Source: Melitaea cinxia
Taxonomy: Eukaryota > Arthropoda > Insecta > Lepidoptera > Nymphalidae
DNA length: 64,000 bases
Assembly (NCBI RefSeq): GCF_905220565.1
Contig: NC_059419.1
Coordinates: 2,294,001-2,358,000 of the forward strand
Reading direction: 5' to 3'
Shown: positions 13,201-28,200 of the stretch, piece by piece
Position numbering within the stretch: the stretch's first letter is position 1
How the letters are laid out: each line of letters starts with the position of its first letter
Program-made: the position numbers and the translations under genes
The notes under the pieces: model-generated
What the model saw: the letters and a program-made list of their open reading frames with translations, nothing else
Databases searched by the model: none
What the model was told of the DNA's origin: nothing

Positions 13201-16200
13201 ACTCTCTTCATGTGTTGTTTTAAATTGTTGAGGCTCGATGCATGAACTTTTATTTTTGTTTCTTTAGGCAAGCATCTTTTACACACAAAGAGTATTTGTT
13301 GTCCCGATTTGGATACAAAATCAACATACTCACTCAAATGTGGCCATGGATTTTCTTCAGTCTCACTGTAATCTGAATCCATGATATTTTTTTAATGATC
13401 ACACACTTTATTTATAAACTTACACCACACCAACTGCACTGCTCATATAAATACGCAATTTCACAGGAAAAGACAAGAAAACAAAACAAACACTCGTTAG
13501 CTCTTGACCGTAACCGCCGATAATAAGTAATGAAACCAAAACAAAAACAATGTGAAGTGAATTTCATACAGCGCAGTTTTCCCGCTCGCACGCGCCACAC
13601 CTAAGCTATATTTGTTTCACTCACACCGCGGCACGCGCTCCGCGCTGCAAGTGCCGGCGCGCTCGACCAAACTTGTCGAAACCTGTTTTTCCCGCCGCGC
13701 GCGGTGCGTACTTCCATTGGGTTAACTGTTAACGGGTCCGTTAACCATTTTATAAGTTAACTTAAAAGTTAATCCGTTACTCGAAGTGTTAACTTCGTTA
13801 ATTAACTGTTAACGGATTAACGAGTTAATGCCCAGCTCTGGTACTGATATTATATAATATGTCATTAAATCGTGTGTTATTACATTTTGAGCTTTGTTTA
13901 ACAATTATGAACGATACCTTTTCTCATTTATAATGTTACACAATTGTGTTTGCTGGCAAATGAAAAAAAAAAAAACAAATTCAATTACATCGACAACTAC
14001 TACAACGTAGGTAGACGAAGAAATAGTCAAGTAAATACGCGTTATCAAAGATTACTTAAAAAATACTCATCAGATCTCAAATGAAAATCACCACCTTTTG
14101 ATTAAAAAAAAAAATTACCTAAATTGGAAAATATGCATTAATAGCGATAGTTCAAAAATACTAGTTAGATATCTCAATTAAATTTAATTGAACTATCGCT
14201 CAGATTAGCTCAATATAGCTTTCAGAGTATAAAAATCTTTAAATGTTTACAAGACCCGCACTCGGTCCTGATCGAGAATAGTTCGGAATTGTAATAGAAA
14301 ACACGAAGCGGATAATTAAACAATGAATAAGAACATTGGCACCGATTTCTACCAATGTTGTTTTACAATGACTAATGGTATACAAGTATGCCAATTATTT
14401 CGCATACGACTCAAAATTTACAACATAAAAGCAGTTATTGCATTTAATGGTGAAAGAATACATGACCGTTTCTGAATAATATTTCACAGACGGTCGTCTT
14501 TTCCTAAGATAAGCAATTTAATTTATTTTATTTATTTATTTATTTAAGCATACTAACAATGTACATATTTTTACATTGTTATAAACACATTAGGGAATAC
14601 AGTAAGGTCCTTAATACATATATCAATAACTAGCATGCATAACATTCAATTTTTTTTTTCAGCTTGCATATAAAACATATAAATCTATTAATAAACAAAT
14701 AAAACTATTAATTGCTTAAAAATTACAAACGAGAAAAAAATTACAAACGGATTACAAACGAGAACATAAAAAAGGATTACAAAAGAGAATATGAATAAAG
14801 AAAGAAAAAAAACTATATTATTTGTGATAATTGTGTTTGCAGACAAACGAAAAAAAACCGACTTCAATTACATCGACAAGTAATACAACGTAGATCGACG
14901 AAAAAATAGTTAAGTAACTACGCGTTATCAAAGATTACTCCAAAAGCAGTTATCAGGTCTCGATAAAATTTAAATGTGACCACATCATCATCAACAAACA
15001 TCAGCTTTTGATTAAATTAAAAATTATCAAAATCGGTACACCCAGTAAAAAGTTATGCGGATTTTCGAGAGTTTCCCTCGATTTCTCTAGAATCCTATCA
15101 TCAGATCCTGGTTTTCTTATCATAGTACCAAACTAAGGATATCCCCTTTCCAACAAAAAAAGAATTATCAAAATCGGTACATCCAGTAGAGTTATGCGGT
15201 ATAATACAACGTAGGTCGACGAAAAAAGCGTCAAGTAAAAACGCATTATTAGATATAACTCGAAAATTAGTTATTAGATCTCAAATAAATTTAAATGGGA
15301 CCAATTGACACACACCACCTTTCGATTAAAAAAAAAATTGTCGAAATCGGTCCACACGGTCAAAAGTTCTGATGTAACATACATAAAAAAAATACAGTCG
15401 AATTGAGAACCTCCCCCTTTTTTGGAAGTCGGTTAAAAATGAGCAATAAGTTTCCTCTTAAATGTATTATAATTATCACCAAATCTGTCAATGCCTGGTA
15501 AATCTTTTGCAATTGTTATAATGTTATATTAGTGTTATAATTTAAGCACAGTTTAACCACGGGCGCCTGATTTCCCATATGAGTTTTTGATCGTGGAATA
15601 TAAAAGATATTAAGGATTTTATTTCTTGGGTACCTACGTAGGACTGAAAGAGTATACGCTCAGCCAAGTTGCTACAATGTACATCATGATGCAGAATTTT
15701 ATACAAAAAGCATAGCTCGAGAAGTGCGCGCCTGTTCCGAAGGCTCATCATTCCAAATCAAGCCAATCGTTGACTGTATGGCTGTCTGTGTGAGATGCCA
15801 CTGGCAGAAAAAGCGAGATACCTCGTAAAAGTACGTTGTATACTTTCTAAGCGTTGTGAGTGCACAATATAGGTGGGGCACCAAACAACACTAGCATATT
15901 CGAGAAGACTGCGAACCAAGGCATTGTACAAACCTATTTTTGTAGACCAAGAGAAACCGTATTACGTCTAATAAACCCAAGCAAACGAGCCGCTTTTGTA
16001 ATCACTTTGTCAATGTGGGATCTAAATGTTAATTTCTTATCAATAATGACTCCCAAATCTCTTATTTCCGCCACTTCCTGAAGTGATTTATTACCAATTA
16101 AGTAGCTTGAAACAAGCGGTTTTTTTTCCTTATGTATTTGATAAAGAAACATTTTCTAACATTGAGAGTCATGTTATTGGTATGGCACTATGTGGAAATT

Positions 16201-19200
16201 GCATTAAGATCTTCCTGAACTAACCTAGCATCTACATTATTATTTATTGTTTTATAATTTTTTAAATCGTCAGCGAACAAAGAAATTTTGCAATGTTTTA
16301 TTTTACTCGTAATATCATTAATAAACACCAGAAATAAGAGTGGTCCCAAATGTGATCCCTGTGGTACACCAGAATTTGCCAAATATGTACCAAATTCAAA
16401 GCCATTGACAGTTTGGGGTCGCTTGTTTAAATACGATTCAAAACATTTCAATAAGGCACCCCCAATCCCATACTGACCCAGCTTGTGGATTAGCAAAAAA
16501 TGATCGACTTTGTCAAAAGCATTGCTGAAGTCAGTATAAATTGCATCAACCTCCTGTCCACCATCTATCGCGCGCGACAAATCAGAGATAAATACTGATA
16601 AATTGATTTAAACAGAATGACCCCTCCTAAAACCATGCTGGGCACCTGTAAGAAAACGTTCAAATGGTTCGATATTATCGGATATAATATCTTTTCGAAT
16701 AGCTTTGCAAAGCACAAGAGAATACATCCATGCGATCACCTTTTTTGTGCACAGGAACAATTTTCGCCTTTTTCCACTCGTCAGGGAAAACTCCCTCTTT
16801 TAACGATCGATTAAAAGTAAGGGTAAGAGGAAAAGCAATAGCTGAACCACACCGTTTGATAAAAAGGGGAGGAAGATTATCCGCGCCAGCACCTTTTTTT
16901 ATATCCAGAGATTTTATTACTTTTAATACTTCATTTTCGTTAAACTTTATTTTACCTATATATGGAATGTTAGGGTTAGAAAATCTGGTTGGAGAAGCAA
17001 TTTAATGCTATATATATACATACATACATACATGTATACCCAACTGCGTTAACAGGCAGGTCTTTATAGCATATTCAATTGGTCACTTTGCGTATCAAAT
17101 GTTTTGGAACGCCTTGGTTACGGGACCTATTTGCTAAAATATTTTTTTTTTTAATTCTTTAATTTTTTTTTTTAGGGACTTTTGTCTACACAGACATGCC
17201 AGCCCCATCATACCCTAATTCTCACTATGTCTAAGAAATGGAGAGAGAATCATTGATGATGTAAGATCATATTAACTAGCAAATTTGCTGCATCAGACAA
17301 AGGTTCTGTTAACACAGAAAAAAAAGTACCCATATCAAATTTATTTATACTAAATCGTTTCATCAATAATTCTCTCTCCGTTTCGTATTTACAACATTCA
17401 CTTAATATGTGGTGTACATCGTCTAGCAGACCGCATGTGTCACAATTAGGGGATTCAGCTTTTTTCATTAAAAAGGCAAACTTTTTGGATGGAAAATGGC
17501 CTGAACGTAATTTGAATGCTGTAGTGATGTACTTCCTACTAATCCTTGCTTTTATAAACCAAGGTAAACGAGGGGGCTGATTTTGAATAATTTTGTACCA
17601 TATACCCTTTTCTTTACTTCTTTGGTCGAAATATTCTTTAAATTTTTGATAACAATCAATTCTAAATTTAGTCAAACTTTCTGAAAAAGTAGGTAAAACG
17701 TGAAGTTCCAATCCTTCATTTATAGCTATTTTTGCTAGATAGTCAGCCTTCTCGTTACCACTAAGACCTATATGCGATGGAACCCACTGCAGCTTCACAT
17801 TTATATTCCTAATCCGGAGTTCGTTTAAAATGTTGACAATTGTGTAGGCTATCGATACACCTCTGCTATATCCAGAGGCGCATCGAGCCAAATGTTGTAA
17901 ACTACTTTTACTATCCGTGAAAATGACAATATTTTGGTTATTCAGTGTACTGAGATATTTTAAAGCCTCTGAAACTGCAATGAGTTCTGCCGTCATTATA
18001 CAAATATTTGATAAAATTTTAAATTGACCAAAAATATCCCCTTTCTGGCTACAATAAGCACATCCAAGTCCAGCTTCGCTCCTCGACCCATCTGTAAATA
18101 TTTGTGTCCAACCAGAATACTTTTCGTACAATTCTTTCACGACACTAATTTTCAGAGATGCGCTTTCATAGCTTCTTTTAGATAATTTAATACAATTCAA
18201 ATTAGTTTCTATTACATTACTTAAATCAATACTACTGATCCATGAATTCAATTTAAACATTTCTAATAGGTTCGAGGAGTGAATCTGGACCTGTTTACAT
18301 TCACGATATACTAATAAAAGTAACGGGTTTTTAATATTTTGCCAGTATCTCTCATATCTTGATGAACTTAAATCATCCAAAAGTTTAATTGTTGCATTAT
18401 TTGACCAAGATCTACATTTCATACAATATTTATATGCTAAATACAATCTCCTAATAAACAATGGTTGAATACACAATTCACTCTCCATTACATGTATAGG
18501 AGTACTTCTAATGAATCCACCTATTATTCGAAGGGCTTGGTTTTGAACCTTGTCAATTTTATAAAGATGTGTTTTTGCACTGTTATCGTAAAAATAGCAA
18601 CCATAATCAAACCTGCTTCTAATCAAAGACAAGTACAAGGATCGAATATGGCCTGGATGGATACCCCAACCAGACCCAGCCAACACTTTTAATAAATTTA
18701 AAAATTTTGTAGATTTCTCAACAATCTCATTGATATGTTTACTCCAACGCAACGATCGATCTAGCCAGAGGCCTAAATATTTAATATTTTCATTCAATAG
18801 CAAAATATCATTATTAATTTTTAACTTAACTTTTCCTCTACGGCGACTTCTACTAAATATACACACCTTAGATTTACTTCCAGATATTTGAAGGCCAATA
18901 TTATCCAACATTTTAACAACCGAGTTCAAAGCTATTTGTAATTCCGTTTCACAGTGCTTTAAATCGTTATGGCAAATGTAGAAAATAAAATCATCTGCAT
19001 ACTGTGCAACACATACATTTTTAATTTTAGTACATATTTCAAAAGTTGCTATATTAAAAAGTAACGGAGAAATTGGGTCGCCTTGGGCTAGACCCCTATT
19101 AGTATACCTAGTTAACTGATCCATTGTACTATCTTTGATCATTAGCTGTCTGTTGCTCAGAAATGACCAGATGTAGTTGCATATTCTCTTACCAACTCCT

Positions 19201-22200
19201 AATTTATCCAATGTCGTAACCATTCTATCTATCGAAATATTATTGTATGCATTTTCAATATCTATGCAACACGCCACTGTTGATATTTTATTTGCAAAGC
19301 CTAATTGAATGTAAGAAACAAGACGTGACAAACAGTCTGAACAAGATTGTGTCTTTCTAAAACCACAAGTAAGAGGTGATAAAATCAACTTGTTTTCTAT
19401 AAACCATTCCAACCGTTTTCCTATCATGTTATGAAATATTTTACACAAACACGATATAAGTGAGATAGGTCTTAAATTGATTTCTGAATTTAAGCTATTA
19501 TGTGATTTGGGAATGGGAACTATCAAAATTGTACGCCATTGCTTTGGCACAGTAGCCGAATTAAATATAGCATTAAATATTGTTAGAAGTGCTTTTTTAC
19601 CAGCCAATGGTAAATTAAAAATCATGGAATACGTAATACCATCAGTACCAGGAGCCGTATCCTTCTTTTTTAAACAGGCCTCTAATTCTTGAATAGTGAA
19701 ACTTGACTCTAGTAAAACATTATTGGATTGGACAAAAGGCTGACAGTTCGAGGCATAATCGGGGGTAAGGGATCGAAGCAACTCGTTTAGTTTCTCTTTG
19801 GGTGGTGAAATAATAGTTTTTTGATACCCTTTAAACCATCTCATTTTATTCCACATATCTGTTACGGATGTAGACTCATTAATATCCGTACAAAATTTTT
19901 TCCAGCTGTTTAATTTAGCCTTGAGCAGCATTGTTCTTGCTTGCTTAGTTTTATCTTCTAATTTTCGAAGATTATCTGGAGTAGGGTTTTTTCTAAATCT
20001 ACTGAGAGCTAGTCTACGCTCGGCAATCGCTTTCGATAACGTTGGTGACCAGTAATGTTTAGGTTTGAAATTTTTGATAGGACTTATAAAAATTTTACTT
20101 ATAGGTATGTTTTTGTTAGCTGAAAAATTGATTTGATTGATAAAATAATCATATAAATCTTGTATACTAGTAATAGAACGGTTGAAACTATCTACCGAGA
20201 CAAATGAATCAGTAAGGTCCTTTTTGTATGATTCCCAATTAGCTTTTAAAAAATTACGTTTTTCAATATAGACTATTTCGTTAGTAAAATTCAATTTAAC
20301 TTTAATAACCAGATGGTCACTCCCGAGGTTCTCATTAATTACCCGCCAGTCAAAACTAACAGCTACATCAGACGACACAAATGTTATATCTGGAGATGAC
20401 ATCTGCAAAATGCCATTTACTAATTTAACTCTTGTTGCATCTCCATTGTTAAGTGACACAAAACCTTGCTCTAAAGAAGAATCCAGTAATTGAACACCCC
20501 TGTTATCTGTTTTGTAGGACCAATTGGAATGATGTCCGTTGAAGTCCCCCCCAATTAAAGTTTTCCTAGATGCTATTGAAAAGATACTATCCCAGTCACA
20601 CTGACGTGTTGTAACAGATGAAGGACAATAAACAGAAATTATATTTTCTAAGTACTTACAATTAATTATTTTAATATGAACTACCTCTATGCCAGAATTA
20701 ATACTACTGCTAGAGCAAACAAACGACTTTAAAGATTTATGGATCATAACCGCTACTCCTCCATAAGAGTCATAACGATCCTTTCTATACACATTATACT
20801 CACTCAGATAGAGAGTAGTGTCCGTATTCAACCACGTCTCAGAGATAATAGCAATATGAATTTTTTCTTGATACAATAAATTTTCAAAACTAATTAATTT
20901 TGGTTTCAAACTTTGTGAGTTCCATTGCAATATATTAATGTTACAGTTCTTATCCATTGAAATAATTAAACAAATTTTCACCCATTCGCGTACCAGATAT
21001 TATATTAAACACAAACAATTGAAATTCTTCACACACTACCTTCACAAACGCTGATACTTTATCTTTAAATTCATCATTAGACGTTACTATATTCTTAATT
21101 TTAATTATAAAACTCCAAATGTCAAATTTTTGCATTCTACTTCTCTCGCGTTTTTTTGTATGGGGATTTTCTATATTAGGGTTTTCTGCCACTGAGTCTG
21201 AATTGCTGTTGTCATCTTCTGAAATTTGTAATTCCATTTCGTCTTCTTGTAATTCTGTTTGTGAGTTTACATATGATTCTTTATTTTTCTTTTTAAAACT
21301 TTTTCTAAATTGTTGTGATTGATTTGTTATCTTTCTTATTTTAGACTGTTTGTTATGAGTGTCTTGTTCTTTATTCTTTTGTAGAACCGAACTATACGTT
21401 TTTCCTGAATTTAGGGAGGTTCCCGGCAAAGCTTTATGAGGTTCCTTATCAATCCAGTGCGATATAACCGGTAATAAATTTTCTTCTCCTCTTTGTTCAT
21501 CCAAATAAACTTGTAATGCTTTTTTATATGTTAAATTTTGTTCACTCATAATTAATCGGATTTTCTTTTCTTTTAAAAACCACGGACAAATCTTGTCTAT
21601 AGCCATGTGTTGACCCTTACAATTTGGACAGCAAAATACTTCCACTTCACAGTTATGATGATCCTTACCGCACTTTGGGCATGTCGGTTTGTTAATGGAG
21701 CATACTTTCTTTGAATGACCGAATTTCCAACAGTTGGAACATTGTGTTACTGGGAAAACATATTTTTCTATATCCATTTTACATCCATACGCAGATACAT
21801 ACTGTGGTGGAGAAGAGCACTTAAAACATACCCGAATCGATTGACTATCAATCCATTTTCCATCTTCATTGATTCTTTTCAATCTCTTAATAGATACTAT
21901 CTCATGTACGGAACTCAAATTATCTAATAATTCTTCATCTTTTATGTCAAAATCTACTCCCCTAATTACACCGTAAGATAAATTTCCTTCATCAGTAAAT
22001 TGAGCCCTTATATCCATCTCTGAAATCTTCTGACTTTGTATGAGTTTTTCAGCTTGTTTTTTATCATCAAACTGAATAAATAATTTATACGCACTCTTAT
22101 ATTTTATTTTTGTAATATTAGTTATATTTTCATTTTTCAGAAATTTGGCCATAGCCATTTGTTTAGGCAAAACTTTTAATGAAAACAAACATACTTCATA

Positions 22201-25200
22201 CTGAACAGGTCCGTTTCCATTTCCTTCTTTATTCAAATGCTGCTCCATCATATAATTACTATTACTTGTCGAATCACTACGAATCAATCTCTTGGATCTT
22301 CTCCTTGTGACAGTCGTAAATCCTTCTTCGCTACTATCTTCGGCCTCACGTAATCTTTTTTCACTTTTTTTAGCATTCTCGGTTTGCTCCGTTAGATCCA
22401 AGCTCATATCCTTCAACAAATGTTCACGCTGCTTTAAAGTTGTTGAATGACCCTCATCAGGATCATCCTCATCACTCAAAGAAAATTCATCCATATTCAT
22501 TAATTATTTTTAAAGTGGGTAGATTGATAATATTTTTACAATGTAAATACAGTCGCAATCGTTACGTGCGCTCGTCGCAGACTATCGCGCGACACTGTGC
22601 TAAAATATGCTTGGTAACTTAAATTTAGTTAATTGATTGATTTAGCATATAATATCCCATTTTTCCTTATAACAGATCACTAAATCTTGGAAAAAAAATC
22701 ACAGAAAGTTGTTACGCAAAATTTTAAAAAGAATACAACGAACGAAACAGTGATGAATATGATACCATCCTGATTCAGTTTAACTAATTCTTATGTTGTA
22801 GGTTGTAGATATGCGGTGGGGTGTTCGAGATGAAGCTACTGATGATCACATGACAACAGAACTGTGTATGCGGGAGATCAAAAACTGCCAGCGGTTGTCT
22901 ATGGGGCCCAATTTTGTAGTATTTCTCGGGCAAAAGTATGGTTACAGGTAATAATTTTGTCTGATGTATCTTTATAATTATTTTATTTGCTACTGCCTTG
23001 TCTTATAATTGGTTTTACTAGTTCATAGTCAATAATGAACTTAGTGAAACAAAGTCAGCCAATTGTGAATGTTAGACTAGACTAAACTTGGTTAAGCTAC
23101 TAAAAATGCTATAATATAGTCAACGCGCTGTGAAAGCGAAGCAGTAATTGAACAGGTGAAACTTGGCGGATTGCGTAGTCTTAATGTAATTAAAAAAAAC
23201 AAAAAAAAAAAACATCTAAGTTGGTTTCAAGTCTAAAACTTTTGACGATTGCTCTTGACAGACATTTGTAAAGTTACAATTGCTGAAGCTTTCAAAGCGT
23301 GGTACTCCAAGTTCGCTCTGGATACTTTCATGATGTTAACAAATTGTTTCTTGACTGTTTTTCATCGTTACTAATTATACAATAATATATATTTAAGTGT
23401 ATTATTTACCTAGCCACAAAATATGCCTACATTATTATAACACAATAAGACAACAAGGTTTTTATAAAAGAAATTTAAAAATAACTACTTATGAAAAATA
23501 AATGGTTGTACGAATCATCATCATTACAGCCTTTACAGTCCACTGCTGGACATAGGCCTCTACAAGTTCGCGCCAAAAATGCGTGAACTCATGTATGTTG
23601 CCCATAGTCACCACGCTGGGCAGGCGGGTTGGTGACCGCAGGGCTGGCTTTGTCGCACCGAAGACGCTGCTGCCCGTCTTCGGCCTGTGTATTTCAAAGC
23701 CAGCAGTTGGGTGGTTATCCCGCCACCGGTCGGCTGTACGAATATTCGGCGGATATTATTTTAATTAATATTTTTTTCTCGATACATTTTTTGGTTATGC
23801 AGCTGGCATAAAAGGGCTTTTATTTTAGTTCTTGGTTATATTTTTTTATACAACAACATACGGCTCACCTGATGGTAAGCGATTTTTATTTTACCTATCC
23901 TCCACGAATCTTAAGAACAAAATAGTTTTATAGAATGCGCTAATGTAAGTGTCAAGAGATTTCCCAATAACATTTTGACATATTTAAAAAAATTATTGTG
24001 TCAATATTTTATCCATCCATCCATCAGCCGTTAGAAGTCCAGGCGCAATAGAGATAATATATACCAAATAAAAGTTACAGTGGCAGTTAGACCAACGAAA
24101 AACCTATTCCTCGTTTTTTTTTACAATTATTATTACTTAAGTCTTGCTTTCATTTTTCAGACCAATACCAACCTACGTGCTATCATCAGAGTTACAAATG
24201 CTCAGAGACGAACTGGCAGCGGGTGGGGTTGATGTGATACTGTTAGATACGTGGTACAAAAAGGACTCTAACGCAGTACCACCTGTTTCTGTGTTGCAAC
24301 CTATTTCATCTATATTAGTCAATTTCAATAACAAAGTAAGTTTAAAGTCTCAGGTAAGGTAAAAAGTCTTTGAATAAGCATAATAACTTAGGTATGTTCG
24401 TTGATTTTAGAATTGAATGTTTACTTAAATGGTTTAACTCGATTCGAACTTTATACCAAATTGTCTTTTATTAATTAGTTCTTACTGCGTTGTTAATATG
24501 TAAGATTCGATCGAAATAAATTAAATGAAAGAAAAAGGAAAAAAAAAAACGAGTGCGCTTTAGACTACACGACTGAATTAAAACTTCTGCACAATAGGCC
24601 TGCACTGTGTCTTAGATATACGATACGTAACTGGCTATGAGAGAAAGAGAGAAAGAAAATTTGCGCTCGTACCTCTCTCTTGCTCCGTTCGCCTCACCTG
24701 ATCACACTTTTCACAACACTCTCATCACGTATTCATTAGCTTATTATCCAAGTCAATCATGCGTAAAGAAGTTTTACTTATAAAAATAAATAAATTCAAC
24801 ATTATTTCTGTTTAATTATTCATAGTTGATAGACAAAAAAAGTTCAGCTCTGACCTTATGTAACATGCAGGCATTATGCCATATAAACTAAATATTACAA
24901 CCTTACTATGACGAAAAAAAAAAACAATGTAGCGATAAAGTGGTCTAATATTAGGTCTTTTACCTATGATATTGCCGTTTCGTCGTACTGGCTATCTAAA
25001 AACTAAAAAAAAATCGCTAAGAACTCGAATTTCAAATTATTTTTATTTTTAAAATAAAGAATTCTTATTTTATAATTAGTCATTTGTTTAATGGTTAGCG
25101 TTCTGTTTACATCGCATTTGTACGTTTTTCGTCATCATGGATATGTTAAAAATTCGAATGATTATATGAAGTATGAGTTCCGTCGTGGTAGCAAAGCGGC

Positions 25201-28200
25201 AGAAGCGGCATGCAACATCAGCGACGTTTACGGTGCGAACACTACTAACGATCGTACCACCCGTTATTGATTTGCTCGCTTTCGTTCCGGAAATTTGGAT
25301 CTAAGAAATGAACCACGTGGTCGGCTGGAAATGTTGGTCGACAATGACGAATTAAAGGCTATTGTGGAGGCTGATGATTCTCAAACTACAGCTGAATTAG
25401 CAGCAGCTTTCGCAGTTAGCACTAAAACAATATTGGTCCATTTGCGTCAAATTGGCAAGGTAAAGAAGCTCGACAAATAGGTGCCTCACGAATCGAATGA
25501 ACGCCAGCGCGAAATACGCGTCGAGACATGCCATGCACTGCTCAACAGACACACAAACGAAGGCATATTGAATCGCATTGTTATTTGTGATAAAAAATGG
25601 ATTCTATTCGACAATCGCAAGCGCTCAGCTAGTTGGTTAGATCCTGGTTCATTACCTAAACAATACCCTAAACGAAAAATGACCCCTAAAAAAGTGATGG
25701 TAAATGTTTGGTGGTCTAGCGCTGGTGTAATTCATCACGGCTTCTTACCAAGAGGCATAAGCATTACTGCAGATGTGTACTAAGAAGAATTAAACACAAT
25801 AATGGGGAAGTTTGCACGTTTCCAACCAGCTTTAGTCAATCGCTCGGCTCCGCTGGTCCTGCACGACACCGCGCTACCTCATCTGCACAACAGACGGTCT
25901 CCAAGTTACAAGAGCTGGGGTTAGAAGTTCTCCGTCATCCACCGTACTCACCAGATCTTGCCCCTACAGACTTCCACTTTTTCAAGAATTTGGATACCTT
26001 TTTGGCGGGAAAAAATCAATACCCGAGAGGCAGTACAAAATGCCTTTGAAGAGTTTGTTGCCTCCCGTCCAGCAGAGTTTTTCAAGAAAGGCATCAATAA
26101 GTTACCACTACGTTGGTAAAAATACATTGATTCCATGGGATTGAATAATAAAAATAAAAAATACAGAAAAAATTTCATTAAAAACGGCAATTTAATAGAT
26201 AAAGACTTATTATTTATTTTTCACCGGCAATGAGATTAACAAAGAACGCAACAAAGCATAAACAAATTTATAATATAATCATGAATCGTAGAAAGTTTCT
26301 CAAGATGAAGTTCTAATTAAATAGAATCCCGTGTATAAATAAATCAGGCATTCAGTGAGCAATTTATAAAGTTAACTGTTAACTCGCTTCGAACAAAAAC
26401 AACTTTAAATCAAACTTTATTGAAAGCGCCTTAAGTATAGGTTTTCTAAATTAATGGACTTGTGTGATATTCTTTTGTTTACTTTAGAATATTCCAAAAG
26501 TCCTATTATGATTATGCTTTGTTAAATAATATATTTTCAAGTAGATTTCTTCTTATTAGTCTTGACAAGGTTTTGGAAGTACTTTAAATTTTTCGTCATC
26601 TTTACTTTTGTTGTACAACGTGTTACCGCCAAATTGCCGTTTGCTCACGAAAAACATATTTTTTTCATTATTGTCAGTCCTTTCATTACAATTCGTTGAT
26701 AAAATAAGTGATAGCCAACTATTATCCTTAAAATCTATTAACTTAGCTCGGTTACTTGTAAATGATGATAAAAATGCTAGCTTTTCTTTTTTTTAAGAGA
26801 GTTCCTAAGCTCCAAGCAGAGGACCAAGCGATATGGTGGGACACACTCACCAAAATGCAAAAACTATTTCGCAAGTCATCATTGCAACTTTATAATGCCG
26901 GAAAAATTGATAAAGACACTATGCACAATTATTTTATGTCGGGTAAGTCTCGTTTAGGAAATAATTTTGCAATTTTCAAGATTACTTACAACTGACTTTA
27001 AGAAATGTTTGGCTTTGTTTAAAATACCATTGTTTAGTTATCTTGTGGAATGATCAAGGAAGCTTAAGTTACCGTTTCATTGAAGAATAGAATCATGCTT
27101 AAAGCTTATTATTAAGCTACTTTTGATTATTTTTGTTGATAAGTCTAACTTCGTTGTTATTTATGACAACTGATATCAATAATTACTCATGCCACAGAAG
27201 ATTATTCGCATTTGTTATTAATGAAAACTGACAGAAAAATTACTCATAGCACAGAAAATTATTGCTTCTTATGCATGAAGAGTTTCCCCAGCAATGAAAC
27301 GTTTATTCAGTGAAGCATGTATTAAACACTGACAGCTTACTTGAATTAGCCATATCCTCGTTCAGTCCTTATATTTCAGTATTCAATATACCAGATAGGT
27401 TTTAGGAAAGAAATTTTAAAACGTTTAAAAACTTATAACAAAATATCTTTACTTGCACAAAAAAAATATATGAGAATGTCTTCTTTTTCAGTAACTGAAA
27501 GAGAAGTTATCAACGGAATTCTCAACGTGAAGAACACGAAGAATCACTGTCTAGCATATGTGCGTTACATCAATAATATCAATCTCCAGAACCTAAAGAA
27601 GGCCAGTAACTTCGTCGACATTCTCAATAGAAGCTTAGACGCTGAAGCCTCCAAGCTCTTGGCTGATTTAAGAGATGTCAGATTGCCGAATAAGATTGAA
27701 ACAACGAATATACAAAAGTCAGTTATTTGTACAAATTTAAGTATTCATATATTGTTGGAGTGCTTCTAATTTAAATTTTATTAGATATTATTTTAATAAT
27801 CGTCACATTTTGGATAGTTAAAAGAGAGTTTTATATATTTATATGATTTGTGTGCTGTGTAGTTACGGCAGTAAAGAATATGCAGTATTTTATTTATTCG
27901 TAAAAAGGAACGAATTTTAAATAATTAGAAAATACTCAAATATTCAACTATATTCTTGTATATTCGGTTTACCAAATGGAAACTAACATTTACAACAAGC
28001 TAATCACTCCTTGTCTGTAAAGATAATAATCGACCAAATTACAATTTGACGTGATTGTCTGGTGTTTGGCTTCCCAATTTATTGATTACTCGCATTTTCG
28101 TGTGAAGCCATATTGTAATTGTTTTTAGTGTACAAGAGGTAAATGAACTCGAGCAGTTACATAAATTATTGTAAAAAATATTTTTTTTTTTTGTGTAAAT

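Larger units (their letters stand above)
17143..22597 (-). mobile_element. Complete two-ORF LINE (I/Jockey superfamily, with RNase H)
   Basis: A 5455-bp minus-strand element bounded by an identical 11-bp duplication TGCTAAAATAT (17132-17142 and 22598-22608). Its 5' end begins CAGTGTCGCGCG, a CAGT start seen in this superfamily. Both ORFs are open and the 3' end is A-rich. ORF2 carries endonuclease, reverse transcriptase and RNase H, which points to the I clade or a relative. It sits in NWD intron 2, antisense to the gene. The intact ORFs and perfect target duplication indicate a recent insertion. Confidence 0.95.

Noticed and set aside
11394..13223. Several plus-strand frames of 60-130 codons
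   Set aside because: They are antisense to the gypsy integrase and hAT remnants and have no recognisable content of their own.
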